Shown here: positions 56,043-64,000 of the stretch, piece by piece
Numbering within the stretch: the first letter of the stretch is position 1
Layout: each line of letters starts with the position of its first letter
Assembly (NCBI RefSeq): GCF_009903685.1
Contig: NZ_JAAABI010000001.1
Span: 868,001-932,000 of the forward strand
Direction: 5' to 3'
Source of the DNA: Flagellimonas ochracea
Lineage (GTDB): Bacteria > Bacteroidota > Bacteroidia > Flavobacteriales > Flavobacteriaceae
DNA length: 64,000 nucleotides
Position numbers and translations under genes: made by a program
Notes under the pieces: generated by a model
What the model saw: the letters and a program-made list of their open reading frames with translations, nothing else
What the model was told of the DNA's origin: nothing
Database searches by the model: none

Positions 56043-57389
56043 CTAGTTTGAAAGCTGTTGCTTCGGTCTGGGAATCAACATGAGTTCGGTTTGCCTCCCA
56101 TTCACATATCGAAAACCATCTTCACCAAAAAAACCGGCTTCTTCCAGCATGATTCGAATATCCCGTTTCCATTCAGGTATGTTCACCGTGGTGTTTAACT
56201 CGATGGCGTAGACAGTGTTTTGGTTTAGGGGATAGTTTTCGCCATCATCTTTCATTACACCTCCCTGTGAATCCCACATGCCGATGGTAGTCCCTGCGGA
56301 ATGCCCATACGAACCTAAGGGATGGGTATATATGGCCGGGCGCAGTCCTGCATCCTTACCCTCCTGTAATGCCTGGGCCAAGATTTGATTTCCTGTTCTT
56401 CCTTCAACCATATTTTTGGTTAAAAAGTCCTGTACAGCATTTCCATCTTTAAGGGCGTTGACCAAAAAATCGGGCGCCTTGTTTTCTTTTGGCTTTAAAA
56501 CGTAAGCCAGTTCTTGACAGTCTGTGTTCAGTCTTAAATAGGTTATTCCAAAATCACAGTGCAAAAGGTCTCCACGCTGGATGATCATATTATCAGGTCG
56601 ACCTGAAAACGAGTATAAATGTCCTACCAATTCTTCACTTGTACGTTGGATATCAACAGTGGGGTGAAACCAAGTCTCCAACCCCAAATCAGTTACTTTT
56701 TGGCGCATCCACCACTCCACTTCAGTTGTTGTTGTGATCCCCGGGGTTATTACCTTTTCTGAAAAGGCCTCTTCAATGATATCGTGGGTAATATCCACCA
56801 ACTGACTGTATATAGTCATCTCCCTTGGGGTCCGTGTTTCAATCCATCTAACTGCCAATTGTTCCGCGGTTCCGACACGAGAATGGTACTTTTTGGGCAG
56901 ATGACTCATGAATTCGTCATAGTCTGTTTTGTCCAATCCGTCGGCAATGTTATGGTCCTTGGAAAAGTTGAGTCCGATATTTTTTGGATTTCGCTCCTCA
57001 ATCAATTCCATTAAACGTTTCCATTGGTTTGGTTCCTTTTCCTTGTCCCAAGCAGATACAATGCTTTTTCCCACATTGTACCGCGCCACGGCCAATTTGT
57101 CCATTGTATTCTTTTCTTTGTTCCTGTAAAAAACAAGAATGGTCCGTCTTCGGGCATTCAACCATGTGGCCGGTAGCATGGTGCGCAGTACTGGGTCCTC
57201 ATTATATTCACGAGAAATCACAACCCACATATCAATGCCCGTTTCATCCATAAGTTGGGGTAGCAGGGTATTGAAGCGTTCCTCCAAAATTTCATCAACA
57301 ACACGGGCCCTTTCAGATTCTGGTAATATTTGTTGTGAATATGAAGTAAGGGATAGAATAAATAAAAAGGTAAACAGCGCTTTTTTCAT
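56043..57389 (-). CDS. Secreted M24-family metallopeptidase (Xaa-Pro aminopeptidase-like)
   Basis: This 448-residue protein has a signal peptide (ends TSYSQQ near 20), an N-terminal creatinase-like domain and a pita-bread catalytic domain with the dimetal ligands D279, D290, H363, E397 and E416 or E417. M24 peptidases cleave N-terminal residues, often before proline. Export to the periplasm is predicted. Between this gene and the start of the paralogue cluster lie only 140 nt with no clear feature. Confidence 0.85.
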   Translation of the reverse strand: MKKALFTFLFILSLTSYSQQILPESERARVVDEILEERFNTLLPQLMDETGIDMWVVISREYNEDPVLRTMLPATWLNARRRTILVFYRNKEKNTMDKLAVARYNVGKSIVSAWDKEKEPNQWKRLMELIEERNPKNIGLNFSKDHNIADGLDKTDYDEFMSHLPKKYHSRVGTAEQLAVRWIETRTPREMTIYSQLVDITHDIIEEAFSEKVITPGITTTTEVEWWMRQKVTDLGLETWFHPTVDIQRTSEELVGHLYSFSGRPDNMIIQRGDLLHCDFGITYLRLNTDCQELAYVLKPKENKAPDFLVNALKDGNAVQDFLTKNMVEGRTGNQILAQALQEGKDAGLRPAIYTHPLGSYGHSAGTTIGMWDSQGGVMKDDGENYPLNQNTVYAIELNTTVNIPEWKRDIRIMLEEAGFFGEDGFRYVNGRQTELMLIPRPKQQLSN

Positions 57390-57420
57390 TTGATTTATGT
57401 TATTCAGGAAAGTTACAAAC

Positions 57421-58491
57421 TCATACTATTAGGGCCAAGGTTTTATCGCGCTGAATTTTTCCTGTTGTGGTTTCAGCAAAGGTCTCAAGGCAAATAATTT
57501 CTCTGGGCACCTCATATTTATCCAACCCCTTCAATCGTTTTATTTGCTCCATGAGCTTTACCTTGTCGCATTTTATGTTTTCAACCACTAACACCAAACG
57601 TTCTCCCAAATTTTCATCTGGAAGTCCGCTAATAAAAAATCGTGAAGGTATAACCAATGCCAGTTTTTGCTCAATCTGTTCTGGAATCAGTTTGATACCT
57701 CCCGAATTGATGATACCATCATGTCTGCCCAACCAGATGAAACGGGTTTCATCGATAAGTTCTACCAAATCATTTGTTTCTACCTGTTGATGGGTAAGTT
57801 TTGGGGCATGAATTACCAAACATCCCCTTTCATCTTGTGAAAATTTTACATTGGGCAATGCCTGAAAATAATGCTTGTTTTGATTTAAGTCTCTTATGGC
57901 TATGTGACTAACGGTCTCCGTCATGCCATAGGTTTCATACACTTTACCAGAAGCTTTTTGCAGCTCTTTCTTTAGGCCTTCGCTCATAGGAGCTCCGCCT
58001 ATTATCAATTTTTTTACTTTGGACAGCTTCTCCAAGGCGTTTTTAACCTGTAGGGGGACCATTGCCACAAAGTCATATGTTTTTTGTTGAAATTCGAGAG
58101 GATTGGCGGTAGGTTCCACATAGTCCAGATGTAACCCCAGAACCATTGCACGCACCAACATCATTTTGCCAGCTATACTGGTGCAAGGAAGACATAGAAG
58201 GGCTTTATCTCCAGATTCTAGGTTGAAATAGTTTCCAGTAGCCCTGGCGGAATTGATCATCCATTCCTTTCTAATCATAATCGTTTTGGGCTTGCCTGTG
58301 GAGCCTGATGTGGAAACGCTTAATTCCTCCTTTGGCGATATCCAATCCAAAAAGAATTCACCCATGGAAACTTCAAAAGGCTCTCCTTCTTTTATAAGGC
58401 TGTAGCCTACTTCACCCAAATCCTCGGCACTATATTGAATACCATTGAGCCTGAAATCGTAATGTAGGTTAAGCCAAATGGGGCTGCTCAT
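57421..58491 (-). CDS. menE: o-Succinylbenzoate-CoA ligase (AMP-forming)
   Basis: This 356-residue adenylate-forming enzyme has the core motif STSGSTGKPKTIMIRK (about 59-73), YGMTETVSHIAIRDLN near 190 and the C-terminal GKIQRDKTL lysine loop. Flavobacterial MenE proteins are of this short type. It activates o-succinylbenzoate with CoA in menaquinone synthesis. Its 5' end overlaps the CPBP gene by 23 nt and menC lies upstream, so it belongs to the menC-CPBP-menE operon. Confidence 0.88.
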   Translation of the reverse strand: MSSPIWLNLHYDFRLNGIQYSAEDLGEVGYSLIKEGEPFEVSMGEFFLDWISPKEELSVSTSGSTGKPKTIMIRKEWMINSARATGNYFNLESGDKALLCLPCTSIAGKMMLVRAMVLGLHLDYVEPTANPLEFQQKTYDFVAMVPLQVKNALEKLSKVKKLIIGGAPMSEGLKKELQKASGKVYETYGMTETVSHIAIRDLNQNKHYFQALPNVKFSQDERGCLVIHAPKLTHQQVETNDLVELIDETRFIWLGRHDGIINSGGIKLIPEQIEQKLALVIPSRFFISGLPDENLGERLVLVVENIKCDKVKLMEQIKRLKGLDKYEVPREIICLETFAETTTGKIQRDKTLALIV

Positions 58492-59407
58492 CTTGAAGTG
58501 CTGTAAATTCTTGTTGGGCCATTACTTTTCCAAATAATTTTTCCTTCCAATTCTTCCAACCATATTTTCTTGAAAAAAATAGCAGAAGCAACGGGTAAAT
58601 TACGAGCACTGGTATAAGTACGTCCCATCCCAGTCCCGGTTCTGAAACATCGCGATAAATGGAATGGGTTTGAAAGGCCGTCCAATCTGCCGTGACCAAA
58701 AGGGCCGTTATAAGATTGTTGGCCGCATGAAAACCGAGTGCCAGCTCCAAGCCCTCGTCCATCAACGTTAAAATGGCCAGAAAAAAGCCTGTTCCCACAT
58801 AGTATACCATTATTCCCAAGCCCAATTTCTCCACTTCGGGATTCGCGATATGCATCAACCCAAACAAAACAGATGTAACCACCAAAGGCACCCAGCGGTT
58901 TCTGGCCCAAATACCAAGTCCCTGCATCATGTGTCCGCGAAAAAGATACTCTTCAAAACTGGTCTGCATGGGAATTAATATCACGGCAATTAAAAGCAGT
59001 ACAAAGAACTTAGGGACATCAAAATTGAGCACATAATCATCAGGAGATAAGTAGATGTCGATTCCTGTAAGCAAAACAGTAATGCCACCCCAAAATGCAA
59101 ATGCAAAAAACACCCGTTTCCAATCAATCCGCTTGCGGGAAGTGGTGAGGGAAGTAATTGATTGGTGATGCACGATATAGGTCCAAAGCAAAACCACTAT
59201 CAAACCAAATGCTAGGGGTATCAACAATATGATCAAGACCAAATTGGAGCCAAGCTTTTCTATTATTTGGGCCATTGTATCCTCCACGCTTACTGGAGAG
59301 TTTATGGTTGCAATGTAGTTGAGGGCCATAAATGCTATAAAAGCCCACGGGATAACCGCATATTTCCAAAGGCCAATGTTGCCCTTATATCCTTGTTCTA
59401 TGTACAT
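58469..59407 (-). CDS. CPBP-family intramembrane metalloprotease
   Basis: This 312-residue protein has about eight membrane helices. The CAAX-protease/bacteriocin-processing motifs are EEYLFRGHMMQGL near 156-170 (EExxxR) and the HIAN/HAANN-type histidines (FGLMHIANPE near 190; LGFHAANNLI near 235). Such enzymes are glutamic-type/metal intramembrane proteases. A direct link with menaquinone is not known, although it lies between menC and menE in this operon. Confidence 0.85.
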   Translation of the reverse strand: MYIEQGYKGNIGLWKYAVIPWAFIAFMALNYIATINSPVSVEDTMAQIIEKLGSNLVLIILLIPLAFGLIVVLLWTYIVHHQSITSLTTSRKRIDWKRVFFAFAFWGGITVLLTGIDIYLSPDDYVLNFDVPKFFVLLLIAVILIPMQTSFEEYLFRGHMMQGLGIWARNRWVPLVVTSVLFGLMHIANPEVEKLGLGIMVYYVGTGFFLAILTLMDEGLELALGFHAANNLITALLVTADWTAFQTHSIYRDVSEPGLGWDVLIPVLVIYPLLLLFFSRKYGWKNWKEKLFGKVMAQQEFTALQDEQPHLA

Positions 59408-60450
59408 ATATTTTCAATTAAAGTTGTATTCCATTCTTTGTAAGTGCGATAATATAAATTTCCGTGTTCAACTTCCAAGGGGCATTCAAAATTGTTGGTG
59501 AACAGACCGCCCGTTCCCAAACCTTGTGGCATGGCGCTGTTTAGCGTGTAGGTCCACTGTGCAATGGCATTTAGACCGATATTACTCTCAAGAGCACTGG
59601 TGACCCACCAACCGATGTTATTGTTTTCAGCCAGGTTTATCCATTCATTGCAATGGGCGTACCCTCCCACCAGACTGGGCTTTAAAATAATGAATTGTGG
59701 TTTTATGGTTTGCAGCAATCTTTCCTTTTCGGCTGCTTGGCTTATCCCAATCAATTCTTCATCCAAGGCAATGGGCAAAGGAGTATTTGCACAAAGATTG
59801 GCCATACTTTCCCATTGCTGGGACTTAATGGGCTGTTCAATGGAATGAATCTGAAACTCGGATAATTGCTTCAATTTGATATGTGCTTCCTCAGCGCCAA
59901 AAGCACCGTTGGCATCGACCCTGAGCTCAATCTGATTAGGACCAAATTGAGACCTAATCGTTTTTAGGATGGATAGTTCTTTTTGAAAGTCTATGGCTCC
60001 AATCTTCATTTTGATACATGTGAAACCATCCCTTAATTTCTGCTCCAACTGGGAAAGCATAAACGCCTCATCCCCCATCCAAATTAACCCGTTTATGGGT
60101 ATAGGAGCTTCTTTTTTGGTAAAATCTGAAGGGAAAAGTGTAAAAGTATCCTCTGAGTGCAAAGACAGAAATGCTTGCTCCACACCAAACTGAATGGAAG
60201 GGAAGGAATTCAATTTTTTCAGGAGCGCTGTTTCTCCCTTTTCAATCTGTCCACAGGTCCAGGCAAGGCGTTGCTCATATTCGGGCACATCATCAATACT
60301 AAGGCCCCGTAATATGCCACACTCACCTATTCCATACCTACCGTTCTCCTCCAGTATCAAAAACCAAGTTTCTTTACGGGTGAGCACGCCACGCGAAGTG
60401 CCACTGGGAACTTTAAAATTGAGATTATACTTGGAGTAGCTAGCTTTCAT
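59398..60450 (-). CDS. menC: o-Succinylbenzoate synthase (MenC-like, enolase superfamily)
   Basis: This 350-residue enzyme has the enolase-superfamily acid/base lysines K147 and K149 in CIKMKIGA, metal ligands D179 (LRVDANGAF), E205 (SIEQPI) and D230 (ALDEEL), and lysine K257 (ILKPSL). These place it in the muconate-lactonising subgroup that includes MenC and dipeptide epimerases. Its neighbour menE argues for MenC. It overlaps the next gene by 10 nt. Confidence 0.85.
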   Translation of the reverse strand: MKASYSKYNLNFKVPSGTSRGVLTRKETWFLILEENGRYGIGECGILRGLSIDDVPEYEQRLAWTCGQIEKGETALLKKLNSFPSIQFGVEQAFLSLHSEDTFTLFPSDFTKKEAPIPINGLIWMGDEAFMLSQLEQKLRDGFTCIKMKIGAIDFQKELSILKTIRSQFGPNQIELRVDANGAFGAEEAHIKLKQLSEFQIHSIEQPIKSQQWESMANLCANTPLPIALDEELIGISQAAEKERLLQTIKPQFIILKPSLVGGYAHCNEWINLAENNNIGWWVTSALESNIGLNAIAQWTYTLNSAMPQGLGTGGLFTNNFECPLEVEHGNLYYRTYKEWNTTLIENICT

Positions 60451-60514
60451 TCAATGGACTCAAAGTTAACTTTTTGAACCCAAAATGATAAAGATTTAAG
60501 ATGGATTTTAGAGA

Positions 60515-62476
60515 TTAACTGAAATTGAACCAAAAGCGAACTCCATCCACGTTTTTGTCGATGTTCAGTTTGGATTGCAATTGGTTTACCAGTCGGTTTA
60601 TCAAGCGGATGCCCATGGAAGAATGGGTATGATGGTCTGTGTCTTCTGGCAATCCAACGCCATTGTCCGTATACTCAAAATAGCCTTGGTCACCATTTTT
60701 TCGTAAATGGATATAGATTTTTCCATCATCATCGTTTTCTGGAAATGCATATTTAAAGGAGTTGGAAACCAATTCATTCAAAATCAAACCGAATGGAATG
60801 GCCCGGTCAATATCCAGTTCAGTTCCTTCTGCGTCTATTGTAATGTTGATATTGTGTCCCCCTTTTTTGTAAACCGATTGCACACTGTTAATCAGACTTT
60901 CTATGTAGCCCTGCATCTCAATGACTGATAAATCGTCGTTCTGGTAAAGCTTTTGGTGAATAAGCGCCATGGCCTTTACTCTACTCTTTCCTTCTTCCAA
61001 CGCTTCTATTGCCGATTTGCTTCGCGTATTTTTGGTTTGAAGACTCAATAAACTGGACACCATTTGGAGATTATTCTTTACCCTATGATGAATTTCTTTC
61101 AACAAGGAATCTTTCTCGATAAGAGCATTCTCGATAATATGTTTTTGCTCAGCAATCAATCTTTGGTTTTTGATACTCTTTAAGTATGCGTAAACCAATC
61201 CTGCAAAACCGAGTAGTGTGAAGATGAGGGATATGAACACCAAATTAATCCGTTCATCCTTAGCCTTCATTTCACTCCGGGCCAATTCATTGATTCGTTT
61301 TTGCTCATCAATCAACCGTTGGGAGTTTTCCAAGTCTTCATTGGCAACAATAGTGACCAATTGTTGTTTTATCAATGCTGATTGTTTTTGCGCCAGGGAA
61401 TCCTTGATACGTTCGTTTCTTTTGTAATAGGTTGCAGCATTCCTGTAATTCTCCACCTTATCGTAGAATTCCGCCAACAGGCTATTTCTTTTGATGCTGT
61501 GCAGCACAGTGATATTATCAAACTCGATATCCAATTTTTGCTTCGCGGCCCTGAAGTTCTCCAACTGAAGATTGGCATCAGCCAAATACAGTGTGTTTTC
61601 CACCACCTCGTTTTGATGGATGTTCTTTGGGGAATTATCCAAAACTTCTATACTATTTTCCAACAAAGGAATGGCCTCTTCGTATTCTCCGAGCATCACA
61701 TGGCATTTGGCGATATTTCCTTCTATCTCCGCTTTGAGCAAGTCGCTCTCAAAGAGTTGCTGTTCCGATTTTGGTTTAGAGATATCATTGAGATAGACGT
61801 CAAGATAAGCTTTGGCCTTTTTTAATTCACTCAGCGCAGTTGGTGCGGAGTTGTCCAGTCGCAAATAGTTTCCAACTTTACCGTGATATTTGGCCAATCC
61901 GTAGGAATCATTGTCTGCTATAGTAGGCTTGACCTCCATGATGTACTGGTTTCTAGCTTTCCTGTACAATCCCAGGTTACTGTAAATGTCATAAAAGGCA
62001 ACATTCTCGGTGATGCCCATTTCCCTTTTTTGTTTCCTTATTTCGATTTGTTTGTCGAACAACTGAAGATTGGCATAGTTGTTATCCAAAACATTAAGCA
62101 CAATTTTTCTTGAATCGGAATCAAGGGAGTCCAGCTCTGAGTGCAACTCTTTGGCCAAAGCGGTACTTTTGTCAAACTCACCCAAATCATTATATAATTG
62201 GGCCTGCATTACTTTGTACAAGCGAACTGCAAATGTATCCTTGGTCTTTTCGGCATTGGATAGGTATACTTTTACCGTATCCAACCAATCATAAGCTGAA
62301 TTGGTGTTGTATCGATTAACAGAACCAAAAAACACCTCAAACCGCTCGGGAGCACCCTGCATGGATTGAAAGTCGTCCAAGGAGTTTTGTTCATCGCCAT
62401 CAAGTACCTGCGCAACGGCAACTTGTACAAATATGGTACAAAGCAATACTAAGAAAAGTCTGGCGTAACGTTCCAT
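60515..62476 (-). CDS. TPR-sensor histidine kinase (HisKA_2)
   Basis: I start at ATG 62476 (653 residues); the TTG at 62500 adds only 8. The signal peptide ends AVAQV near 23, and TPR-like repeats fill the periplasmic part (about 60-395). A transmembrane helix at about 408-428 (LVFISLIFTLLGFAGLVYAY) follows. Phosphoacceptor H is in LLKEIHHRVKNNLQMV, typical of HisKA_2, and a HATPase_c domain closes it (ILNELVSNSFKYAFP, GVGLPED). It probably pairs with the LytTR regulator 0.5 kb upstream. Confidence 0.9.
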   Translation of the reverse strand: MERYARLFLVLLCTIFVQVAVAQVLDGDEQNSLDDFQSMQGAPERFEVFFGSVNRYNTNSAYDWLDTVKVYLSNAEKTKDTFAVRLYKVMQAQLYNDLGEFDKSTALAKELHSELDSLDSDSRKIVLNVLDNNYANLQLFDKQIEIRKQKREMGITENVAFYDIYSNLGLYRKARNQYIMEVKPTIADNDSYGLAKYHGKVGNYLRLDNSAPTALSELKKAKAYLDVYLNDISKPKSEQQLFESDLLKAEIEGNIAKCHVMLGEYEEAIPLLENSIEVLDNSPKNIHQNEVVENTLYLADANLQLENFRAAKQKLDIEFDNITVLHSIKRNSLLAEFYDKVENYRNAATYYKRNERIKDSLAQKQSALIKQQLVTIVANEDLENSQRLIDEQKRINELARSEMKAKDERINLVFISLIFTLLGFAGLVYAYLKSIKNQRLIAEQKHIIENALIEKDSLLKEIHHRVKNNLQMVSSLLSLQTKNTRSKSAIEALEEGKSRVKAMALIHQKLYQNDDLSVIEMQGYIESLINSVQSVYKKGGHNINITIDAEGTELDIDRAIPFGLILNELVSNSFKYAFPENDDDGKIYIHLRKNGDQGYFEYTDNGVGLPEDTDHHTHSSMGIRLINRLVNQLQSKLNIDKNVDGVRFWFNFS

Positions 62477-62984
62477 TAATTTACCTGATAGTACATTCAA
62501 AAGTTTTGAAATGCTATTATTTATTTGTGCCCTTTACTATGTAATAGCCCCTTTCTGCTGAATGTAACATTGCGCAATCTAATGCTGAACAATGCCTTAT
62601 TAATTATGCATTATTGTCAACGTATGGGGTATATAAAGAACGTTATATTGTTGTCAAAATTAAATCCATTAAGAAAGACTTAACGTGTATTGTTGTGAAA
62701 CCCTCGATTTCTGTTGTGAAAGTAAACATGCTGTATGCCAAAGTACCATTGGTCGATGTTTTGTGTATTTTATGGAGTTTTACAAGATACCTGAACCAGA
62801 ACAAACGAAAAAGGCCTTGTTTATTAACAAGACCCTTTTACGAGAACACTATATGAAAATGAAAAAATTACTTTCTGAATCAATTACACAGCTAAACTAC
62901 AGTACTACCTTTCTCCCATGAAATTATTGTTGTGAAGCTTCAAATAGTTGTGGTGTCCGTCTCACTAAAGCTGTTTAAAATAAA
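62477..62984. promoter_or_regulatory. Upstream region of the sensor kinase with direct repeats
   Basis: This 508-bp region contains no convincing gene. The motif TTGTTGTSAAA occurs at 62648, 62690 and 62711 (spacing 42 and 21 bp), and related TTGTTGTGAAG and TAGTTGTGGTG occur at 62927 and 62945. Twenty-one bp is two helical turns, and pairs of 9-bp repeats about 21 bp apart are the known arrangement for LytTR-type regulators. I take them as candidate binding sites upstream of the kinase gene; this is inference. Confidence 0.4.
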
Positions 62985-63007
62985 AAACGCCCTCGAAAGG
63001 ACGTTCA
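62985..63007 (-). terminator. Terminator of the LytTR regulator gene
   Basis: The stem AACGCCCT/AGGACGTT with loop CGAA (one mismatched base pair) at about 62986-63005 is followed, on the minus strand, by TTTTTTAT. It lies 27 nt past the stop of the response regulator at 63034. Confidence 0.65.
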
Positions 63008-63033
63008 TTTTGCGTTGAACAGAATTAAACCCA

Positions 63034-63789
63034 TCAACTGTTCATGGATGAGATTATGAATTCTTTGAAGTCTTTGGAAATTGGAATCAAGTTATTATTG
63101 ATCATAATATCCTTGGAATTAATGGCATCAATATGGTCTACATTTACAATGTAGGACTTATGTGCCCGATAGAATTTGTTCCTTGGCAATTTTTCCAAAT
63201 AGTCCTTTAAGGGAGACCTTACCAAGAACTTCTTATCCACTGTATTGACTTCAAGATACACATTGTCCGCTTTAATGAACTGAATATCCTCAAATTGAAT
63301 TCTATAATACAGGTGTTGTTTTTTAACAAAAATTGAATCCTTTAGTACGGAGTTGGATGTTATACCGTCCGCTACATCAGTTTCATCTTGTTTACCTTTC
63401 ATCTTTGAGTTGTAATTGAAATTGGATAATGCAATTTCAATAGAAGTGTACAAGTCTTGCTGCTCAAACGGTTTTACGAGATAACCATCAGGTTTTACGG
63501 TTTTTGCATTCTCAACAGTAGCTCTGTCCGAGTTGGAGGTAACAAAAATGAATGGGATGTTATAGTTTGCCCTTATGTGTTTTCCAAGATCGATACCAGT
63601 TTTGTCCGAAGCCAATATAATGTCGATAAGAACCAAATCAATATGATTGTTCTTCAACACGTCAACGGCCTGTTCGTATACAATTACATTGTCTACAATC
63701 TCATAACCGATTTCCTCCAACATGGATTGCATATCATCAGCAATGATCACGTTGTCCTCTACAATCAATATTTTAATCGGATGTTCCAA
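63034..63789 (-). CDS. LytTR-family response regulator
   Basis: This 251-residue regulator has an N-terminal receiver (about 5-120) with acidic D12/D18 and phospho-acceptor D56 in LVLIDIIL. A LytTR DNA-binding domain follows (about 150-250: EDIQFIKADNVYLEVNTVDK; KFYRAHKSYIVNVDHIDAIN). No ATG is available before residue 20, because an in-frame TAA lies at 63802-63804. The first candidate start is TTG 63789. It presumably receives phosphate from the adjacent HisKA_2 kinase. Confidence 0.9.
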   Translation of the reverse strand: MEHPIKILIVEDNVIIADDMQSMLEEIGYEIVDNVIVYEQAVDVLKNNHIDLVLIDIILASDKTGIDLGKHIRANYNIPFIFVTSNSDRATVENAKTVKPDGYLVKPFEQQDLYTSIEIALSNFNYNSKMKGKQDETDVADGITSNSVLKDSIFVKKQHLYYRIQFEDIQFIKADNVYLEVNTVDKKFLVRSPLKDYLEKLPRNKFYRAHKSYIVNVDHIDAINSKDIMINNNLIPISKDFKEFIISSMNS

Positions 63790-63817
63790 ATTGTCTAAAG
63801 TTTAGTGGGTTGTATCT

Positions 63818-63825
63818 CAAAATTA
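63818..63825 (-). promoter_or_regulatory. Possible -7 box for the LytTR regulator
   Basis: On the minus strand TAATTTTG fits TAnnTTTG and lies 28 nt before the TTG start at 63789. It overlaps the stop codon of the upstream gene. No clear -33 TTG is seen at the normal spacing. Confidence 0.3.
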
Positions 63826-64000
63826 CAAAAAAATATTAACTGCTAAGCAGTATAGCAAGGATAGTAAAAAAGTGCTGAGGGCCAATTTTTTTAGTTCGCC
63901 ATCAAGGGCTTTGGGTACGTCTGTCATCATTACCGTGCGCAGATGTAAAATAATGGGGAAAAATGCCAACAAATAATAGGAATTAAGCAGTTCCACTTTT
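63823..64000 (-). CDS. menA: Menaquinone prenyltransferase (MenA-like), C-terminal fragment
   Basis: The last 59 residues run from the window edge to TAA 63823-63825. They contain the membrane segments YYLLAFFPIILHL and LALSTFLLSLLYCLAVNIFL with a connecting TDVPKALDGELKKLA loop, similar to the C-terminus of 1,4-dihydroxy-2-naphthoate polyprenyltransferases. The neighbouring menC/menE operon supports this. The catalytic aspartates are outside the window, so the call rests on the tail and context. Confidence 0.6.
   Translation of the reverse strand, partial: KVELLNSYYLLAFFPIILHLRTVMMTDVPKALDGELKKLALSTFLLSLLYCLAVNIFL

Noticed and set aside
62614-62856. Plus-strand open frame of 80 codons upstream of the kinase
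   Set aside because: It has an unusual composition, overlaps phased direct repeats and another frame, and resembles no protein.
1-64000. CRISPR arrays, rRNA and tRNA genes
   Set aside because: No regularly spaced short direct repeats with unique spacers were seen, and no tRNA-like cloverleaf or rRNA segment was recognised. The spaced repeats in the first 19 kb are long palindromes between genes.

Overview
The window looks like the chromosome of a marine-type Flavobacteriaceae (Bacteroidota). The evidence is lipoproteins with short Bacteroidota-type signal peptides, carboxypeptidase-regulatory/TonB-plug proteins, a menaquinone (men) cluster, a GH16 glucanase, a permuted ATP-grasp/alpha-E/transglutaminase operon, a CAL67264-type small membrane protein and TAnnTTTG-like -7 boxes. 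The genus cannot be fixed from sequence alone; a Muricauda/Flagellimonas-like organism is a guess.

Region 1 (1 to about 19 kb, continuing left of the window) is an accessory block with every gene on the + strand. Its genes are a cupin tail, an alcohol dehydrogenase, three unrelated SxxK serine hydrolases, an AraC regulator with ALDH, SDR and bestrophin, a small membrane protein, a subclass B1 metallo-beta-lactamase, an amidase, a SnoaL-like lipoprotein, a HEAT-like protein, a TPR lipoprotein, a SCO protein and a GNAT. Most genes or gene groups are followed, within 1-20 nt of their stop codon or overlapping it, by a 120-155 bp imperfect palindrome. These begin YAAC, end GTTRR and have arms whose sequence changes while the pairing is kept. 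This is the architecture of integron attC sites and gene cassettes. A second repeat of about 255 bp, without a coding sequence, occurs six times. Each copy starts exactly at the predicted crossover base of an upstream attC-like site, and the best copy ends in its own attC-like GTT. It behaves like a recurrent non-coding cassette. No integrase is in the window, so this is an integron or CALIN-like array whose recombinase is elsewhere or lost. I consider this the most unusual system here.

Region 2 (about 19-25 kb) is transitional: small lipoproteins, a mutarotase-like protein, a DUF481 outer-membrane protein, and a YjdJ-like acetyltransferase next to a YjdI-CDGSH iron-sulfur fusion.

Region 3 (24.6-48.8 kb) is housekeeping and metabolism. 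It holds an alpha-oxoamine synthase next to a cysteine-synthase-like enzyme (candidate sulfonolipid/capnine pair), an oligopeptidase B, YbaB, threonine aldolase, a GH16 glucanase, a zinc metalloprotease, the ATP-grasp/alpha-E/transglutaminase operon, prfB with its programmed frameshift, ArsC, fumarase, EttA, a Gfo/Idh oxidoreductase and an acyl-CoA carboxylase beta subunit.

Region 4 (48.8-56 kb) is a minus-strand cluster of four proteins with carboxypeptidase-regulatory domains. Three of them carry a TonB-receptor-like plug without a beta-barrel, and one of these is fused to a vWA domain.

Region 5 (56-64 kb) holds an M24 peptidase, the overlapping menC-CPBP-menE operon, a TPR histidine kinase with a LytTR response regulator, and the 3' end of a menA-like gene.
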